From Nocardioides dongkuii (GTDB taxonomy: Bacteria > Actinomycetota > Actinomycetes > Propionibacteriales > Nocardioidaceae), in contig NZ_CP059903.1 of assembly GCF_014127485.1 (NCBI RefSeq), positions 1,612,001-1,676,000 of the forward strand: a DNA stretch of 64,000 nucleotides, given 5' to 3'. The translations under genes were made by a program, and so were the position numbers. Below are positions 9,635 through 19,716 of this stretch, one piece after another (the first letter of the stretch is position 1; each line of letters starts with the position of its first letter). The notes under the pieces are model-generated. The model searched no databases and was not told the DNA's origin. It saw nothing but the letters and a program-made list of their open reading frames with translations.

Positions 9635-10636
9635 ATGAGCGACGACCGGCACGACCTGGCGATCGAGACCCACGGCCTGGTGAAGGTCTTCGGCGACAAC
9701 CGCGCCGTCGACGGCGTCGACCTGGCGATCCGCGCCGGCGGGGTGTACGGCGTGCTGGGGCCCAACGGGGCCGGCAAGACCACCGTCATCAAGATGCTGG
9801 CGACCCTGCTGGTGCCCGACGGCGGCACGGCCACGGTGCTCGGCCACGACGTGGTGCGGGAGGCGGCCGACGTGCGGGCGCGGGTCGCGATGACCGGTCA
9901 GTTCGCCTCGCTCGACGAGGACCTCACCGGCCTGGAGAACCTCACGCTCCTCGCGCGGCTGTACGGCTACCCGCGGTCCGCGGCGAGGAGCCGGGCGACC
10001 GAGCTGCTCGAGGCCTTCGACCTGGCCGCCTCGGCGCGCAAGCAGGTCAAGGCCTACTCCGGCGGCATGCGCCGGCGCCTCGACATCGCCGGCTCGATCG
10101 TGGTGCGCCCCGACCTGATGTTCCTCGACGAGCCCACCACTGGCCTGGACCCGCGCAGCCGCAACCAGGTGTGGGAGATCGTGCGCGGTCTCGTCGGCGC
10201 CGGCACCACCATCCTCCTGACCACGCAGTACCTCGAGGAGGCCGACCAGCTCGCCGACCGGATCGCGGTCATCGACCACGGCCGGGTGATCGCCGAGGGC
10301 ACCAGCGGCGAGCTGAAGGCGTCGGTCGGCTCCGGCGCCGTGCACGTCCGGGTGCTCCGCCCGGCCGACCGTGCCGAGGTCGCCCGGCTGCTCGCGGAGT
10401 CGCTCGGCACCGAGCCGGTCCTGGAGTCCGACGTCGCCGCGCTCAGCCTGCGGGTCGAGAACCCGACGATCGTGGCCGCCGCGCTGCACCGGGTGGGCGA
10501 GCACGGCCTGCGGATCAGCGAGTACAGCCTGGGCCAGCCCAGCCTCGACGAGGTCTTCCTCGCGCTCACCGGCAAGCCGGCCGAGGAGTCCGCGCCCCGC
10601 CAGCACGACGACCAGGCCCAGGAGGTCCCGGCATGA
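9635..10636 (+). CDS. Daunorubicin-resistance-type ABC transporter ATP-binding protein (DrrA-like)
   Basis: A 333-residue nucleotide-binding subunit of an ABC-2 exporter. Walker A is GPNGAGKTT, the signature is [12 protein letters not shown], and Walker B is [12 protein letters not shown], followed by [18 protein letters not shown]. The C-terminal about 90 residues form the DrrA-type extension ending in [16 protein letters not shown]. It powers export of a hydrophobic drug or lipid through the permease encoded next. ATG at 9635 chosen; an in-frame ATG at 9626 is possible. Its stop overlaps the permease start (ATGA). Substrate unknown. Confidence 0.92.
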   Translation: MSDDRHDLAIETHGLVKVFGDNRAVDGVDLAIRAGGVYGVLGPNGAGKTTVIKMLATLLVPDGGTATVLGHDVVREAADVRARVAMTGQFASLDEDLTGLENLTLLARLYGYPRSAARSRATELLEAFDLAASARKQVKAYSGGMRRRLDIAGSIVVRPDLMFLDEPTTGLDPRSRNQVWEIVRGLVGAGTTILLTTQYLEEADQLADRIAVIDHGRVIAEGTSGELKASVGSGAVHVRVLRPADRAEVARLLAESLGTEPVLESDVAALSLRVENPTIVAAALHRVGEHGLRISEYSLGQPSLDEVFLALTGKPAEESAPRQHDDQAQEVPA

Positions 10637-11478
10637 GCACCGACACGACACCCCGCGCTGCGGCGCCGGCGCTCGACGCCAGCGTGATCGCGGCCCTCGG
10701 GTCCGCCGAGCGTCCGCCGCGCGCCGGCGCGGTGAGCTCCTCGGTCACCTTCGGGTGGCGGGCGCTGCTGAAGATCAAGCACGTCCCCGAGCAGCTCTTC
10801 GACGTGACGATGTTCCCGATCCTGTTCACGCTGATGTTCACGTTCGTCTTCGGCGGGGCGATCTCGGGCTCGACCCAGGACTACCTCCAGTACGCCCTGC
10901 CCGGCATCCTCACCCAGACGGTCGTCTTCATCACGATGTACACCGGGCTGACCATCAACACCGACATCGACAAGGGCGTCTTCGACCGGTTCCGGTCGCT
11001 GCCGGTGTGGCGGGCGTCGCTGCTCGTCGGCGCGCTGCTCGGCGACACGCTGCGCTACGGCCTCGCGTCGTTCATGGTGCTCGTCGTCGGCGTGCTGATC
11101 GGCTACCGCGCGCCGGGCGGGATCGTCGGCGTGCTGCTGGCCGTGCTCCTGCTGCTGGTCTTCTGCTTCTCGCTGAGCTGGCTGTGGCTGATCGTGGGCC
11201 TCAAGGTCCGCAGTCCCAACGCCGTGATGGGCACCTCGATGATGGTGCTCTTCCCGCTGACCTTCATCAGCTCGGTCTTCGCCCCGCCGGACACCATGCC
11301 CGGCTGGCTGCAGGTCTTCGTCGACATCAACCCGGTCACGCTGCTCTGCGAGGCGGCGCGCGGGCTGATGGACGACGTCCCCGACAGCGGAGACATCCTG
11401 GTCGTGCTGGTGCTCTCCGCGGCGATCACCGCCGTGTTCGCGCCGATCGCGCTGCGGCTCTACAACACCAAGAGCTAG
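10633..11478 (+). CDS. ABC-2 type transporter permease (DrrB-like)
   Basis: A 281-residue membrane protein with a cytoplasmic N-terminus (about 50 residues, Ala/Pro rich) and about six transmembrane helices. ABC-2/DrrB motifs include [40 protein letters not shown] and the C-terminal [20 protein letters not shown]. It forms the export pore for the DrrA-like ATPase whose gene overlaps it by 4 bp. Homologues export anthracyclines or cell-envelope lipids. No biosynthetic genes lie nearby, so a general resistance or lipid-export role is inferred. Confidence 0.92.
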   Translation: MSTDTTPRAAAPALDASVIAALGSAERPPRAGAVSSSVTFGWRALLKIKHVPEQLFDVTMFPILFTLMFTFVFGGAISGSTQDYLQYALPGILTQTVVFITMYTGLTINTDIDKGVFDRFRSLPVWRASLLVGALLGDTLRYGLASFMVLVVGVLIGYRAPGGIVGVLLAVLLLLVFCFSLSWLWLIVGLKVRSPNAVMGTSMMVLFPLTFISSVFAPPDTMPGWLQVFVDINPVTLLCEAARGLMDDVPDSGDILVVLVLSAAITAVFAPIALRLYNTKS

Positions 11479-11490
11479 CGACCGACGTGT

Positions 11491-11575
11491 CGAGACCCTG
11501 ACCAGGTCTCGATACGCTCGCTGGCGCTCGCTACTCGACCAACGAGCGGGGCCAGGCGCTCGCTACGAGACCGAT
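11491..11575. repeat. Dispersed palindromic repeat / probable bidirectional terminator region
   Basis: Arms cgagacc (11491-11497) and ggtctcg (11505-11511) form a 7-bp hairpin, followed by a gcgctcgctac-type motif that occurs twice (about 11524-11534 and 11557-11567). In reverse complement, 11505-11541 resembles part of the 141-bp repeat at 39243-39525 (shared tggtcgag.agcgag and gtcgagacc-like words). It lies between two convergent genes, so it may terminate both. Confidence 0.6.
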
Positions 11576-11580
11576 GAGGG

Positions 11581-12882
11581 TCAGTCCCCGAGGACCCGGC
11601 GCAGGTAGTCGTTGGCGAACACCCGGTCGGGGTCCAGCCGGTCGCGGACCGCGAGGAATTCCCCGAAGCGGGGGTACGCCGGGGCGAGGTCGGCCGCGCT
11701 GCGGGTGTGCAGCTTGCCCCAGTGCGGCCGACCCTCGTGCGCGCGGAGGATCGGCTCGAGCAGGTCGAAGTACGCCCGGTGGTCGGCGTCGCGGTGGGTG
11801 TGGAACGCCAGGTAGCACGAGTCGCGCCCGGACGCCGTCGACAGCGCGACGTCGTCGGCGGGGGCGGTGCGGATCTCGACGGGGAAGCTGACCCGCAGCC
11901 CGCTGGCGTCCAGGGCGGCGCGCGCCTCGCGCAGCGCGGGCAGGCCGGCCGCGCGCGGGACGGCGTACTCCATCTCGCGGAAGACCACGTCGCGCCGGGC
12001 GGTGAAGACCCGGTGCGGGACGTCGCTGTAGGTCCGGGACCCGAGCAGCCGGGCGTTCAGGCGGTTGACCCGGGGGATGGCCGACGGCACCCGGTTCAGC
12101 ACGGCGGTGACCGCGCCGAACGCGGTGTTCTGCAGGAAGTCGTCGTCGAACCAGGCCCGGGCGCGGGAGAGCGGCTCGGCCTCGGCGAGCGGGACGTCGA
12201 GCCGGTCGTTGCGCTTCACCGACATCCGGTCGGTGTGCGGGAACCAGTACATGTCGACGTGGTGGCTGGTCGCGACCATCTCGTCGAAGGAGGCCAGCGC
12301 CGCGTCCCAGGACATCGGCTGCTCGTGCGCCTCGAGCACGAACAGCGGCTCGACCCGGAAGGTCAGGGTGGTGAGCACGCCCAGCGCGCCGAGGCCGACC
12401 CGGGCGACGGCGAAGACGTCGGGGTTCTCGGTCTCGCTCGCCCGCAGCACCTCGCCGGTGCCGGTGACGAGCTCGAGCCCGGCCAGCTGCGCCGCGAGCC
12501 CGGCCGCGACGCCGCCGCTGCCGTGCGTGCCCGTCGAGACCGCGCCCGCGAGGGTCTGCTCGGCGATGTCGCCCATGTTGTGCAGCGACAGGCCGAGCCG
12601 CTCCAGCGCCGTGTTGAGGTCGGCCAGGCGGGTGCCGGCCAGCGCGGTGACGGTCATCGCGGCGCGGTCGACCCCGACCACTCCGCTCAGCCCCTGGGGG
12701 CGCAGCATCGTGTGCTCCGGCGCGGAGATGGCGGTGAAGCTGTGGCCGGTGCCGACCATCTTCACGGTCGTGCCGTCCTCCCGGGCGCGCTGCACCTCGG
12801 CCACGACCTGCTCGGTCGAGCTCGGGACGACGGTCCGGGCGGGACGGGCGCTCGCGAGGCCCGACCAGTTGCTCCACTCCAC
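11581..12882 (-). CDS. FAD-dependent sugar-lactone oxidase (D-arabinono/L-gulono-1,4-lactone oxidase family)
   Basis: A 433-residue VAO-fold flavoprotein. The PCMH FAD domain occupies about residues 12-180, with VGTGHSFTA containing the His that forms covalent FAD in this family, and [17 protein letters not shown]. The C-terminal ALO domain ends in HWGKLHTR and [16 protein letters not shown]. Family members oxidise aldono-lactones with O2, giving ascorbate-like products and H2O2; the actual substrate is unknown. ATG start at 12882, 10 bp after the stop of the MFS gene, so the two are probably cotranscribed. Confidence 0.9.
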   Translation of the reverse strand: MEWSNWSGLASARPARTVVPSSTEQVVAEVQRAREDGTTVKMVGTGHSFTAISAPEHTMLRPQGLSGVVGVDRAAMTVTALAGTRLADLNTALERLGLSLHNMGDIAEQTLAGAVSTGTHGSGGVAAGLAAQLAGLELVTGTGEVLRASETENPDVFAVARVGLGALGVLTTLTFRVEPLFVLEAHEQPMSWDAALASFDEMVATSHHVDMYWFPHTDRMSVKRNDRLDVPLAEAEPLSRARAWFDDDFLQNTAFGAVTAVLNRVPSAIPRVNRLNARLLGSRTYSDVPHRVFTARRDVVFREMEYAVPRAAGLPALREARAALDASGLRVSFPVEIRTAPADDVALSTASGRDSCYLAFHTHRDADHRAYFDLLEPILRAHEGRPHWGKLHTRSAADLAPAYPRFGEFLAVRDRLDPDRVFANDYLRRVLGD

Positions 12883-12892
12883 GCCGGCGACC

Positions 12893-14074
12893 CTAGTCGC
12901 GGCGGGGGAGCAGCTGCGCGGCCAGCGCGGCGACCACGCCGGCGCCGAGCGAGACGAGGTACGCCGCCGACGCGCCCTCGGCGTCGACCACCATGCCGGC
13001 GAAGGTGGCGCCCGGGGCGACGCCCGCGACCAGCCCGGTCTGCATGATCGACATCGCCTCGGTGAGCCGGCCGCGGGGCGCGGTCCGCTCGGTGAGCGAC
13101 ATGGTGGCGACCAGGGTGGGGGCGATCGCGAGACCGGCGACCAGGAGCGTCAGCCCCATCACCGGCAGCGTGCCGATGAACGGCAGCGGCACCATCGCGC
13201 ACGCCATCGCGAGGGCGCCCCAGCGCACCCGGACCGTCGGTCCGCGCCGCCAGGCGATGGCGCCGACGACGACGCCGGCCACCAGGCTGCCGCACGCCCA
13301 GAGCGCGAGCAGGCCCCCCGCCCAGGCCTGGTGGCCCTGCTCCTCGGCGAACGCCACGGTGGCGACCTCGGCGCCGCCGAACAGCGTGCCGAGCGCGGCC
13401 GACACCACCGCGAGCGGGACGATGGTGCGCCACGGCAGGCCCGGACGCGGACCGGACTCCCCGTCGTGCCGGTGCACGGGCGGCTGCGTGGACCGCTGGG
13501 CGGCGAACCCGAGACCCCCGAGCACGCCGGCGACCAGGGCGACGCCGAGCCCGGCGACCGGGTGCACGGCGGTCGCCAGCAGCGTGACCAGGATCGGCCC
13601 CAGGATGAAGACGGCCTCGTCGACGACCGCCTCGAGCGCGAACGCCGTCTGCAGCTCGTCGGGCACCGACAGCACGTGGGACCAGCGGGCGCGCACGGCG
13701 GAGCCGACCTGGGGGAGCGTGCCGCCGGCGGCCGCCGCCAGGGCGTACGTCGAGAGGATCGGCCAGTCGGCCTGCACGGAGGTGACCAGCAGCGCGAGCG
13801 CGACGCCGAACACCGCGGTGCAGGCGGCCAGCACCGGGCCCTGGCCCAGGCGGTCCAGGAGCCGTCCCTGGACGATCGCGAGCACCGCGTTGGAGACCAT
13901 GTACGCCGCGGAGACCGCGCCGGCCGTGCCGTAGGAGCCCGTGGACGCCTCGACCAGCAGGACGATGCCGAGACCCACCATCGAGATCGGCAGCCGCGCG
14001 AAGAGCCCGGTCACGCTGAACCGGGCCGCCCCGGGATGGGCGAGCACCCGGCGGTAGGAGGTGAGCACGGACAT
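12893..14074 (-). CDS. MFS transporter
   Basis: A 393-residue major facilitator with about 12 predicted transmembrane helices. It begins [20 protein letters not shown], with loop motifs [16 protein letters not shown] (motif A-like) in the first half and [20 protein letters not shown] in the second. It resembles actinobacterial MFS proteins of unknown, probably drug-like, specificity. ATG at 14074 chosen because the conserved N-terminus starts there; the open frame extends further upstream without a better start. It precedes the lactone oxidase gene, and is divergent from hemH (66 bp). Confidence 0.88.
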   Translation of the reverse strand: MSVLTSYRRVLAHPGAARFSVTGLFARLPISMVGLGIVLLVEASTGSYGTAGAVSAAYMVSNAVLAIVQGRLLDRLGQGPVLAACTAVFGVALALLVTSVQADWPILSTYALAAAAGGTLPQVGSAVRARWSHVLSVPDELQTAFALEAVVDEAVFILGPILVTLLATAVHPVAGLGVALVAGVLGGLGFAAQRSTQPPVHRHDGESGPRPGLPWRTIVPLAVVSAALGTLFGGAEVATVAFAEEQGHQAWAGGLLALWACGSLVAGVVVGAIAWRRGPTVRVRWGALAMACAMVPLPFIGTLPVMGLTLLVAGLAIAPTLVATMSLTERTAPRGRLTEAMSIMQTGLVAGVAPGATFAGMVVDAEGASAAYLVSLGAGVVAALAAQLLPRRD

Positions 14075-14140
14075 GGCACCGGAAAGGTAGAGCCCGGGAG
14101 GGCCCGGCACCCAATTCACACCCCTCCCTACAGTGGCGAC

Positions 14141-15235
14141 ATGGTCCCCGACGCTTCGCCGTACGACGCCCTGCTGCTGGTCTCCTTCGGTGGCCCCGAG
14201 GCCCCCGAGGACGTCGTGCCGTTCCTCGAGAACGTCACGCGCGGCCGCGGGATCCCCCGCGAGCGGCTCGAGGAGGTCGGCAAGCACTACCACCTCTTCG
14301 GCGGCCGGTCGCCGATCAACGACCAGAACCGCGACTTCCTCGCCGCGCTGCGGGCGGACCTCGCGGAGGCCGGCATCGACCTCCCGGTCTACTGGGGCAA
14401 CCGCAACTGGGACCCCTACCTGACCGAGACGATCGCGCAGATGACCGCGGACGGGATTACCCGCGCGGCGTGCTTCGTGACCAGCGCCTACTCCTCGTGG
14501 TCCAGCTGCCGGCAGTACCGCGAGAACCTCTACGACGCCGTCGCGGCCGTGCCGGGCGGCCCGGACGCGGCGCCCCGGCTGGACAAGCTGCGGCACTACT
14601 TCAACCACCCCGGCTTCGTGGAGCCCGTCGTCGACGGCGTGCTGGCGGCCCTGGCCGACCTCCCCGAGGAGGTCCGCGACGGCGCGCACCTCGCGTTCGT
14701 CACCCACTCCATCCCGACCGCGATGGCCGACACCTCCGGGCCCGAGGGCGGCGCGTACGTCGCGCAGCACCTCGACGTCGCCGAGGTGGTCGCCGGCCGG
14801 GTCGCCGAGGAGACCGGGCGCCGGCACCCCCACGCACTGGTCTACTGCTCGCGCTCCGGCGCCCCGCACGTCCCGTGGCTCGAGCCGGACGTCAACGACC
14901 ACCTCGCCGACCTGCACGCGGCCGGGGTCCCCGCCGTCGTGATGGTGCCGGTCGGGTTCGTCTCCGACCACATGGAGGTGGTCTACGACCTCGACACCGA
15001 GGCGATGGAGACCGCCGCGGAGCTCGGGCTGCCGGCCCGGCGCTCCGCGACCGCCGGCACCGACCCGCGGTTCGTCGTCGCGGTGCGCGACCTGCTCCTC
15101 GAGCGCGCCGCCGTCGAGCGCGGCGAGCCGGTGGCCCGGGCGTCCCTCGGGAGGATCGGCCCGATGTGGGACGCGTGCCCGGTCGGGTGCTGCCCCAACC
15201 CGCGCGCCGACCGCCCCGCCCTGTGCGGCGGATGA
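14141..15235 (+). CDS. hemH: Ferrochelatase (coproporphyrin III type, actinobacterial)
   Basis: A 364-residue ferrochelatase. It begins [20 protein letters not shown] and carries the substrate-pocket motifs [28 protein letters not shown], the metal-binding FVTHSIP, and [16 protein letters not shown]. The C-terminal CPVGCCPN...CGG cysteines match the [2Fe-2S] cluster tail of actinobacterial enzymes. In actinobacteria this enzyme inserts Fe2+ into coproporphyrin III (CpfC) in the coproporphyrin-dependent haem pathway. ATG at 14141. Its stop overlaps the start of suhB (ATGA). Confidence 0.95.
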   Translation: MVPDASPYDALLLVSFGGPEAPEDVVPFLENVTRGRGIPRERLEEVGKHYHLFGGRSPINDQNRDFLAALRADLAEAGIDLPVYWGNRNWDPYLTETIAQMTADGITRAACFVTSAYSSWSSCRQYRENLYDAVAAVPGGPDAAPRLDKLRHYFNHPGFVEPVVDGVLAALADLPEEVRDGAHLAFVTHSIPTAMADTSGPEGGAYVAQHLDVAEVVAGRVAEETGRRHPHALVYCSRSGAPHVPWLEPDVNDHLADLHAAGVPAVVMVPVGFVSDHMEVVYDLDTEAMETAAELGLPARRSATAGTDPRFVVAVRDLLLERAAVERGEPVARASLGRIGPMWDACPVGCCPNPRADRPALCGG

Positions 15236-16062
15236 GCACCGCGGACGGCCGGCCCGACGCCGAGGAGCTCGCCGGCCTCGCGCTGCACGCCGCCCGCGCG
15301 GCCGCCGAGCTGGTGCGCGACCGGCGTACCCGCGGCGTCACGGTCGCGGCGACCAAGTCCAGCGACGTCGACGTGGTGACCGAGGCGGACCGCGCCAGCG
15401 AGGAGCTGATCCGGCGGACGATCCGCGAGCGGCGTCCCGACGACGCGTTCCTGGGGGAGGAGGGCGACGACGAGGCCGGCACCTCCGGGGTCCGCTGGAT
15501 CATCGACCCCATCGACGGCACCGTGAACTTCCTCTACGGGCTCCCGCAGTACGCCGTGTCCGTGGCGGCCGAGGTCGACGGCGAGGTGGTGACGGGGGTC
15601 GTCCTCAATGCGGCGACCGGCACGACGTACCTCGCCGTCCGCCGGGCCGACGGGGTCCTGGTCGCGACCCGCGACGGCGAGCGGATCGCGGCCAACCCGG
15701 ACGTGCCGCTCGACAAGATGCTGGTCGGCACCGGGTTCTCCTACGACCGCGAGGTGCGCCGGGTCCAGGTCACCGCGCTGCTCGACCTGCTGCCGCGGGT
15801 GCGCGACGTACGCCGGCTCGGCTCGTGCGCCCTGGACCTGTGCCACGTCGCCGAGGGCTCGCTGGACGCGTACGTCGAGGAGGGCGTCAACCTCTGGGAC
15901 CACGCGGCGGGGGGACTGATCGCCCGGGCCGCCGGAGCCCGCACCGAGCTCCTCCCCGGGGCGGGCGGCCTGAGCCTGCTCCTGTGCGCCCCGGCGTCGG
16001 CGTTCGAGGAGTTCCGGGGGGCCGTTCTGAGGGCCGGATTCGCGGACCGGCACGGGGAATAG
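15232..16062 (+). CDS. suhB: Inositol-1-monophosphatase family phosphatase (SuhB)
   Basis: A 276-residue Mg2+-dependent phosphatase. Metal-binding motifs are [19 protein letters not shown], the hallmark [14 protein letters not shown], and the C-terminal [17 protein letters not shown]. It hydrolyses myo-inositol-1-phosphate, supplying inositol for phosphatidylinositol and mycothiol, or related sugar phosphates. Translationally coupled to hemH. In Mycobacterium the corresponding gene (recalled as Rv2701c) also sits beside the DUF4193/dut block, supporting orthology. Confidence 0.92.
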   Translation: MSTADGRPDAEELAGLALHAARAAAELVRDRRTRGVTVAATKSSDVDVVTEADRASEELIRRTIRERRPDDAFLGEEGDDEAGTSGVRWIIDPIDGTVNFLYGLPQYAVSVAAEVDGEVVTGVVLNAATGTTYLAVRRADGVLVATRDGERIAANPDVPLDKMLVGTGFSYDREVRRVQVTALLDLLPRVRDVRRLGSCALDLCHVAEGSLDAYVEEGVNLWDHAAGGLIARAAGARTELLPGAGGLSLLLCAPASAFEEFRGAVLRAGFADRHGE

Positions 16063-16189
16063 GACCCTGGCGTGCGGCGTTGACGCGTCGCACGCTCGAC
16101 CGGTGTGCGCCCGGGTGGCCACATGGTGCACAATCTGGCCGCCGGGTGGCCGGGATCGGGCAAGACGGACGAAGGGAGTGAGTGACGTT

Positions 16190-16480
16190 ATGGCGACGGA
16201 CTACGACGCACCGCGCAAGAACGAGGAAGACCAGTCCGAGGAGAGCATCGAAGAGCTCAAGGCGCGACGTCACGACAAGAACTCCGGCAAGGTCGACGAG
16301 GACGAGACCGAGGCAGCTGAGTCCTTTGAGCTCCCTGGTGCGGACCTGTCCCACGAGGAGCTGGCGGTCGAGGTGAAGCCCAAGCAGGAGGACGAGTTCA
16401 CCTGCATGAGCTGCTTCCTGGTGCACCACCGCTCGCAGCTGGCGGACAGCAAGAAGATGATCTGCCGCGACTGCGCCTGA
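16190..16480 (+). CDS. DUF4193 zinc-ribbon protein
   Basis: A 96-residue acidic protein whose N-terminal two thirds are Glu/Asp rich and likely disordered. The C-terminal zinc ribbon is CMSCFLVHHRSQL followed by CRDCA, two CxxC pairs. The family is near-universal in actinobacteria, highly expressed and without an assigned function. A purine-rich GAAGGGAG (16171-16178) precedes the ATG at 16190. A strong hairpin terminator follows the stop. Confidence 0.9.
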   Translation: MATDYDAPRKNEEDQSEESIEELKARRHDKNSGKVDEDETEAAESFELPGADLSHEELAVEVKPKQEDEFTCMSCFLVHHRSQLADSKKMICRDCA

Positions 16481-16506
16481 CCTGCGGGAACAACGCACGG
16501 ACGCAC

Positions 16507-16539
16507 GAAGGCCGCGACCCCGGTGGGGTCGCGGCCTTC
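16507..16539. terminator. Perfect 15-bp hairpin, bidirectional terminator
   Basis: Arms 16507-16521 and 16525-16539 are perfect reverse complements (gaaggccgcgacccc) around a 3-nt loop. It lies between the convergent DUF4193 and DUF4235 genes. There is no long T-run, as usual in high-GC actinobacteria. Confidence 0.85.
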
Positions 16540-16572
16540 GTCATGTCCGCGTGCTGTCCGGTGTGCTGGGGG

Positions 16573-16863
16573 CTACTCGCCGTCCTTGCGCAACTCGGGC
16601 GGCAGGTGCCCCGTCGAGCGCGCGTAGTACGACGCCGCGCGGCGCTGGGCCAGCATCCGGGCGAGCCCGACCAGCACACCGCTGACCACCGCCCAGGCCA
16701 CGGCCTCGCCGATCTCCACGTCGGGGTCGGCCGGGTTCTCCGGGGGCTTCTTGCCGGTCGTGACCTGCCAGGTCGCATCGGCCGCCTTCTTCGCGAGGGC
16801 GGCCGCACCGACCGCGGCCACCAGCGAGAACACGGTCCAGACCTTTGAGCTGTCCTTTGCCAT
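16573..16863 (-). CDS. DUF4235 membrane protein
   Basis: A 96-residue protein with two predicted hydrophobic segments (about residues 9-24 and 54-70). The TWQVTTGKKPPENP linker between them is the hallmark of DUF4235. Found widely in actinobacteria next to dut/DUF3093; function unknown. ATG at 16863, 9 bp after the DUF3093 stop on the same strand, so likely cotranscribed with it. Confidence 0.85.
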   Translation of the reverse strand: MAKDSSKVWTVFSLVAAVGAAALAKKAADATWQVTTGKKPPENPADPDVEIGEAVAWAVVSGVLVGLARMLAQRRAASYYARSTGHLPPELRKDGE

Positions 16864-16872
16864 GCCAGGACA

Positions 16873-17346
16873 TTACCCAGCGGTGGGGGCCTCATTCAGC
16901 GCGGCCAGGGTGCCGGCGAGGCGCTCGGGGTGCCGGGTGCTCAGCAGCCAGTATGGCGCGGGGTCAGCGGGGTCAGTGATCTCCACCCGCACCGATCGCT
17001 TCAGGTAGGGGCGCAGCAGCAGGTAGGCGCGGGCGTCGGCCTCCTGGCCCGCGGTCCGGCGGGTGTCGTCGGCGTCGAGCGCCGTGGCGGTCCCGAGGTG
17101 GCGCACCTCGATCCGGGCGCGGCCGGCCCGCAGCACGCCGTCGGCGACGGTGATCCGCACCGACCCGTAGGCGAGGAAGGCGGCGGTCACCAGGGCGCCG
17201 GTGACCGCGGTGACCGCCCACGCGGCGACCTCGGGCAGCGCGGCCAGCACGGCGAGCCAGAGGCTGGCGGTGAACATGAACCCCTGGACCCACCAGCGCA
17301 GCGGCACGCCGAGGCGCTCGTCGTACGCGGGAGTGGACTGCGACAC
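16873..17346 (-). CDS. DUF3093 membrane protein
   Basis: A 157-residue protein with two adjacent transmembrane helices (about residues 20-62) and a cytoplasmic beta-rich domain ending in [19 protein letters not shown], the DUF3093 signature. Function unknown; the gene is regularly divergent from dut in actinobacteria. GTG start at 17346. The divergent spacing to dut is 38 bp, so both promoters must lie in or near this gap. Confidence 0.86.
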   Translation of the reverse strand: MSQSTPAYDERLGVPLRWWVQGFMFTASLWLAVLAALPEVAAWAVTAVTGALVTAAFLAYGSVRITVADGVLRAGRARIEVRHLGTATALDADDTRRTAGQEADARAYLLLRPYLKRSVRVEITDPADPAPYWLLSTRHPERLAGTLAALNEAPTAG

Positions 17347-17384
17347 GACACCAGTGTCCCACCCGACGTCGGTACGCTCCGCGG

Positions 17385-17837
17385 GTGCCCTCCCTCGACG
17401 TCCAGGTCGTCCGTCTCGACCCCGACCTCCCGCCCCCGGCGTACGCCCATCCCGGCGACGCCGGCGCCGACCTGCTCACGACCGTCGACGTGCGGCTCGA
17501 GCCGGGGGAGCGGGCGCTGGTCCCGACCGGGATCGCGCTCGCGCTGCCCGACGGGTACGTCGCGCTGGTGCACCCGCGGTCCGGCCTGGCGGCCCGGCAC
17601 GGCCTGTCGATCGTGAACACCCCGGGCACCATCGACGCCGGCTACCGCGGCGAGATCAAGGTGCTGCTGGTCAACCACGACCCGGCCGAGCCGATCGAGC
17701 TCAAGCGCGGCGACCGGATCGCGCAGCTGGTCGTCCAGCGGTTCGAGCGGGCGCGGTTCGTGGAGGTCACCGAACTCCCCGCATCGGTGCGAGGCGCCGG
17801 GGGCTACGGTTCTACCGGCGGCTTCGGCCGTCCCTGA
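17385..17837 (+). CDS. dut: dUTP diphosphatase
   Basis: A 150-residue homotrimeric dUTPase that hydrolyses dUTP to dUMP and PPi, keeping uracil out of DNA. All five motifs are present: [26 protein letters not shown] with [37 protein letters not shown], and the C-terminal P-loop-like [16 protein letters not shown] start at 17385. It leads a four-gene run with DUF3710, the OB-fold protein and DUF3159. Confidence 0.96.
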   Translation: MPSLDVQVVRLDPDLPPPAYAHPGDAGADLLTTVDVRLEPGERALVPTGIALALPDGYVALVHPRSGLAARHGLSIVNTPGTIDAGYRGEIKVLLVNHDPAEPIELKRGDRIAQLVVQRFERARFVEVTELPASVRGAGGYGSTGGFGRP

Positions 17838-17861
17838 GACCGCACCGAGGAGCAGCAGCCC

Positions 17862-18572
17862 GTGAAGTTCCGTCGCAAGTCCGACGCCCCGCACGCCGAC
17901 CAGCCGGTCGAGCAGGCCGATCCGGCCGGCACCGCCGCGGCCGCCGTCCCCACCGAGCCCGGCGCCCCGGCGCAGGCGGCCACGGACGGCCCCTACGACG
18001 CCGACGCGCTGCCCGAGGACGGCGTGGACCGGGTCGACCTCGGTTCGCTGCTGATCGCGCCGGTGCCCGGCCTCGAGCTGCGGCTGCAGGTCGACGAGAA
18101 GAGCGGCGCCGTCCAGGCGGTGCTGCTCGCGAACCCCGACGGTGCCGTCGAGCTGCGCGCGTTCGCCGCGCCCCGCCACGGCGACCTGTGGTCCGAGGTG
18201 CGCCCCCAGATCGCCGCCGACATGGCGCAGCGCGGCGGCGTCGCCTCCGAGCGCGAGGGCGTCTTCGGCCCCGAGCTGACCTGCCAGCTGACCGTGCGCC
18301 GCCCCGACGGGAGCACCGCCACCCAGCCGTCCCGGGTCATCGGCGTCAACGGCGAGCGCTGGCTGCTGCGCGCCTCGGTGATGGGCCGCCCGGCGCTCGC
18401 GGACGAGCTGCCCCAGGAGTGGGTCGACGCGATCCGCAGCGTCGCCGTACGCCGCGGCACGGGCGCGATGCCGGTCGGCGAGCCGCTGCCGGTGGTGCTG
18501 CCGGAGAACGCCCGCCGCATCCAGCCCGCCGCCGAGGCGCAGTCCGCGGCCGAGCGTCCGCCGTCCTCGTGA
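17862..18572 (+). CDS. DUF3710 protein
   Basis: A 236-residue soluble protein. After an Ala/Pro-rich variable N-terminus (about 45 residues) comes the conserved domain RVDLGSLLIAPVPGLELRLQ with ERWLLRASVMGRPAL near its end. The family is actinobacterial and of unknown function. A clear GAGGAG ribosome-binding site precedes the GTG at 17862. The position between dut and the OB-fold gene is conserved in Mycobacterium and Streptomyces as recalled. Confidence 0.87.
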   Translation: MKFRRKSDAPHADQPVEQADPAGTAAAAVPTEPGAPAQAATDGPYDADALPEDGVDRVDLGSLLIAPVPGLELRLQVDEKSGAVQAVLLANPDGAVELRAFAAPRHGDLWSEVRPQIAADMAQRGGVASEREGVFGPELTCQLTVRRPDGSTATQPSRVIGVNGERWLLRASVMGRPALADELPQEWVDAIRSVAVRRGTGAMPVGEPLPVVLPENARRIQPAAEAQSAAERPPSS

Positions 18573-18579
18573 GCCGGGG

Positions 18580-18942
18580 ATGACCGACAGGGGGCGCCTG
18601 CGCCGCAGCCTCAGCCGGTGGGCCAGCAGCAGCGACCAGGACGCGCGTGACCTCCAGAAGACCTACGCCGGGCCCGGCACGAACACCATCGGGGGCGCGC
18701 CCGACCGCGAGCAGGTGCGGCTGCGTGGCACCCTGCGCACGGTCACGCTGCGGCCGCGCGGCGGCGTACCGGCCCTCGAGGCGGAGCTGTACGACGGCTC
18801 GGGCGTCCTCACCCTCGTCTGGCTGGGCCGGCGCCGGATCGCCGGCATCGCACCCGGCCGCTCGATCCAGGTCCAGGGCCGGATCGGCCGCCACGACGGC
18901 GTACGGGTGCTCTACAACCCGCGCTACGAGCTGATGCCGTGA
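18580..18942 (+). CDS. OB-fold nucleic-acid-binding protein
   Basis: A 120-residue protein with a single OB-fold from about residue 45 to the end (RGTLRTVTLRPRGG, ALEAELYDGSGVLTLVWLGR, GRSIQVQGRIGRHDG). It resembles the tRNA-anticodon/RecG-wedge type OB domains. Presumed to bind single-stranded nucleic acid, but no catalytic residues are visible. ATG at 18580, 7 bp after DUF3710; its stop overlaps the DUF3159 start (GTGA). Confidence 0.85.
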   Translation: MTDRGRLRRSLSRWASSSDQDARDLQKTYAGPGTNTIGGAPDREQVRLRGTLRTVTLRPRGGVPALEAELYDGSGVLTLVWLGRRRIAGIAPGRSIQVQGRIGRHDGVRVLYNPRYELMP

Positions 18943-19676
18943 GCGGCGCGGAGCGGCCGGCCACCCCGGCGGCGGTCACCGCCGAGACCGTCGAGGCGAT
19001 GGTCCGGGCCCAGATGGCGACCGCGCTCGGCGGCCGCCGCGGCATGGTGGAGGCCGGGATCCCGGGCCTGCTCTTCACGCTGCTGTGGCTGACCACCAAG
19101 GACCTCCAGGTGGCCCTCGTCGTCAGCCTGGTCGCGGCCGGGCTGGCGCTGGCCGCGCGGCTGGTGCAGCGCACCACCCTCCAGTACGTCTTCAACGCCC
19201 TCTTCGCGATCGGCATCGGCTGGGTGTTCGTGCGGATCGCGGCCGGGTCCGGCGGGTCCGAGTCCGACCAGGCCCTCGCGTTCTTCCTGCCCGGCATCCT
19301 GATCAGCCTCGGCTACACGATCGTGATGGCGACCTCCTGCCTGGTCGGCTGGCCGTTCGTCGGGTTCATGCTCGGCAGCGTCACCGGCGACCCGACCGCC
19401 TGGCACGGCGACCGCCAGGTCGTCCACCTCTGCACCCGGCTCACCTGGCTGTTCCTCCTGCCGGGCGCGATCGGCGTGCTGCTCCAGGGGCCGGTCTGGC
19501 TGCTGGGCTGGAGCGACGTGATCGACGTCGACCTCGCCGTGCTGCTGCTCGGCATCCTGCGGCTCGGCCTGGGCTGGCCGCTCCGCATCGGCGCCTGGGG
19601 CGCGATGATCTGGCTGCTCGCGCGGGACGCCACGCCGATCGAGTCCGACGCCGACCGGGGCACCTCCGCCGGCTGA
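18939..19676 (+). CDS. DUF3159 membrane protein
   Basis: A 245-residue membrane protein with about six to seven transmembrane helices after a hydrophilic N-terminal 35 residues. Matches DUF3159: GGRRGMVEAGIPGLLFTLLW, RTTLQYVFNALFAIGIGW, PFVGFMLGSVTGDPTAWHGD. Function unknown. Start GTG at 18939 overlaps the stop of the OB-fold gene. In Mycobacterium the equivalent gene is next to ceoC; here three extra genes intervene. Confidence 0.86.
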   Translation: MSGAERPATPAAVTAETVEAMVRAQMATALGGRRGMVEAGIPGLLFTLLWLTTKDLQVALVVSLVAAGLALAARLVQRTTLQYVFNALFAIGIGWVFVRIAAGSGGSESDQALAFFLPGILISLGYTIVMATSCLVGWPFVGFMLGSVTGDPTAWHGDRQVVHLCTRLTWLFLLPGAIGVLLQGPVWLLGWSDVIDVDLAVLLLGILRLGLGWPLRIGAWGAMIWLLARDATPIESDADRGTSAG

Positions 19677-19716
19677 TCGGTGCAACGCTGGCCCCCCCGT
19701 CGGACGACGTAGGGGT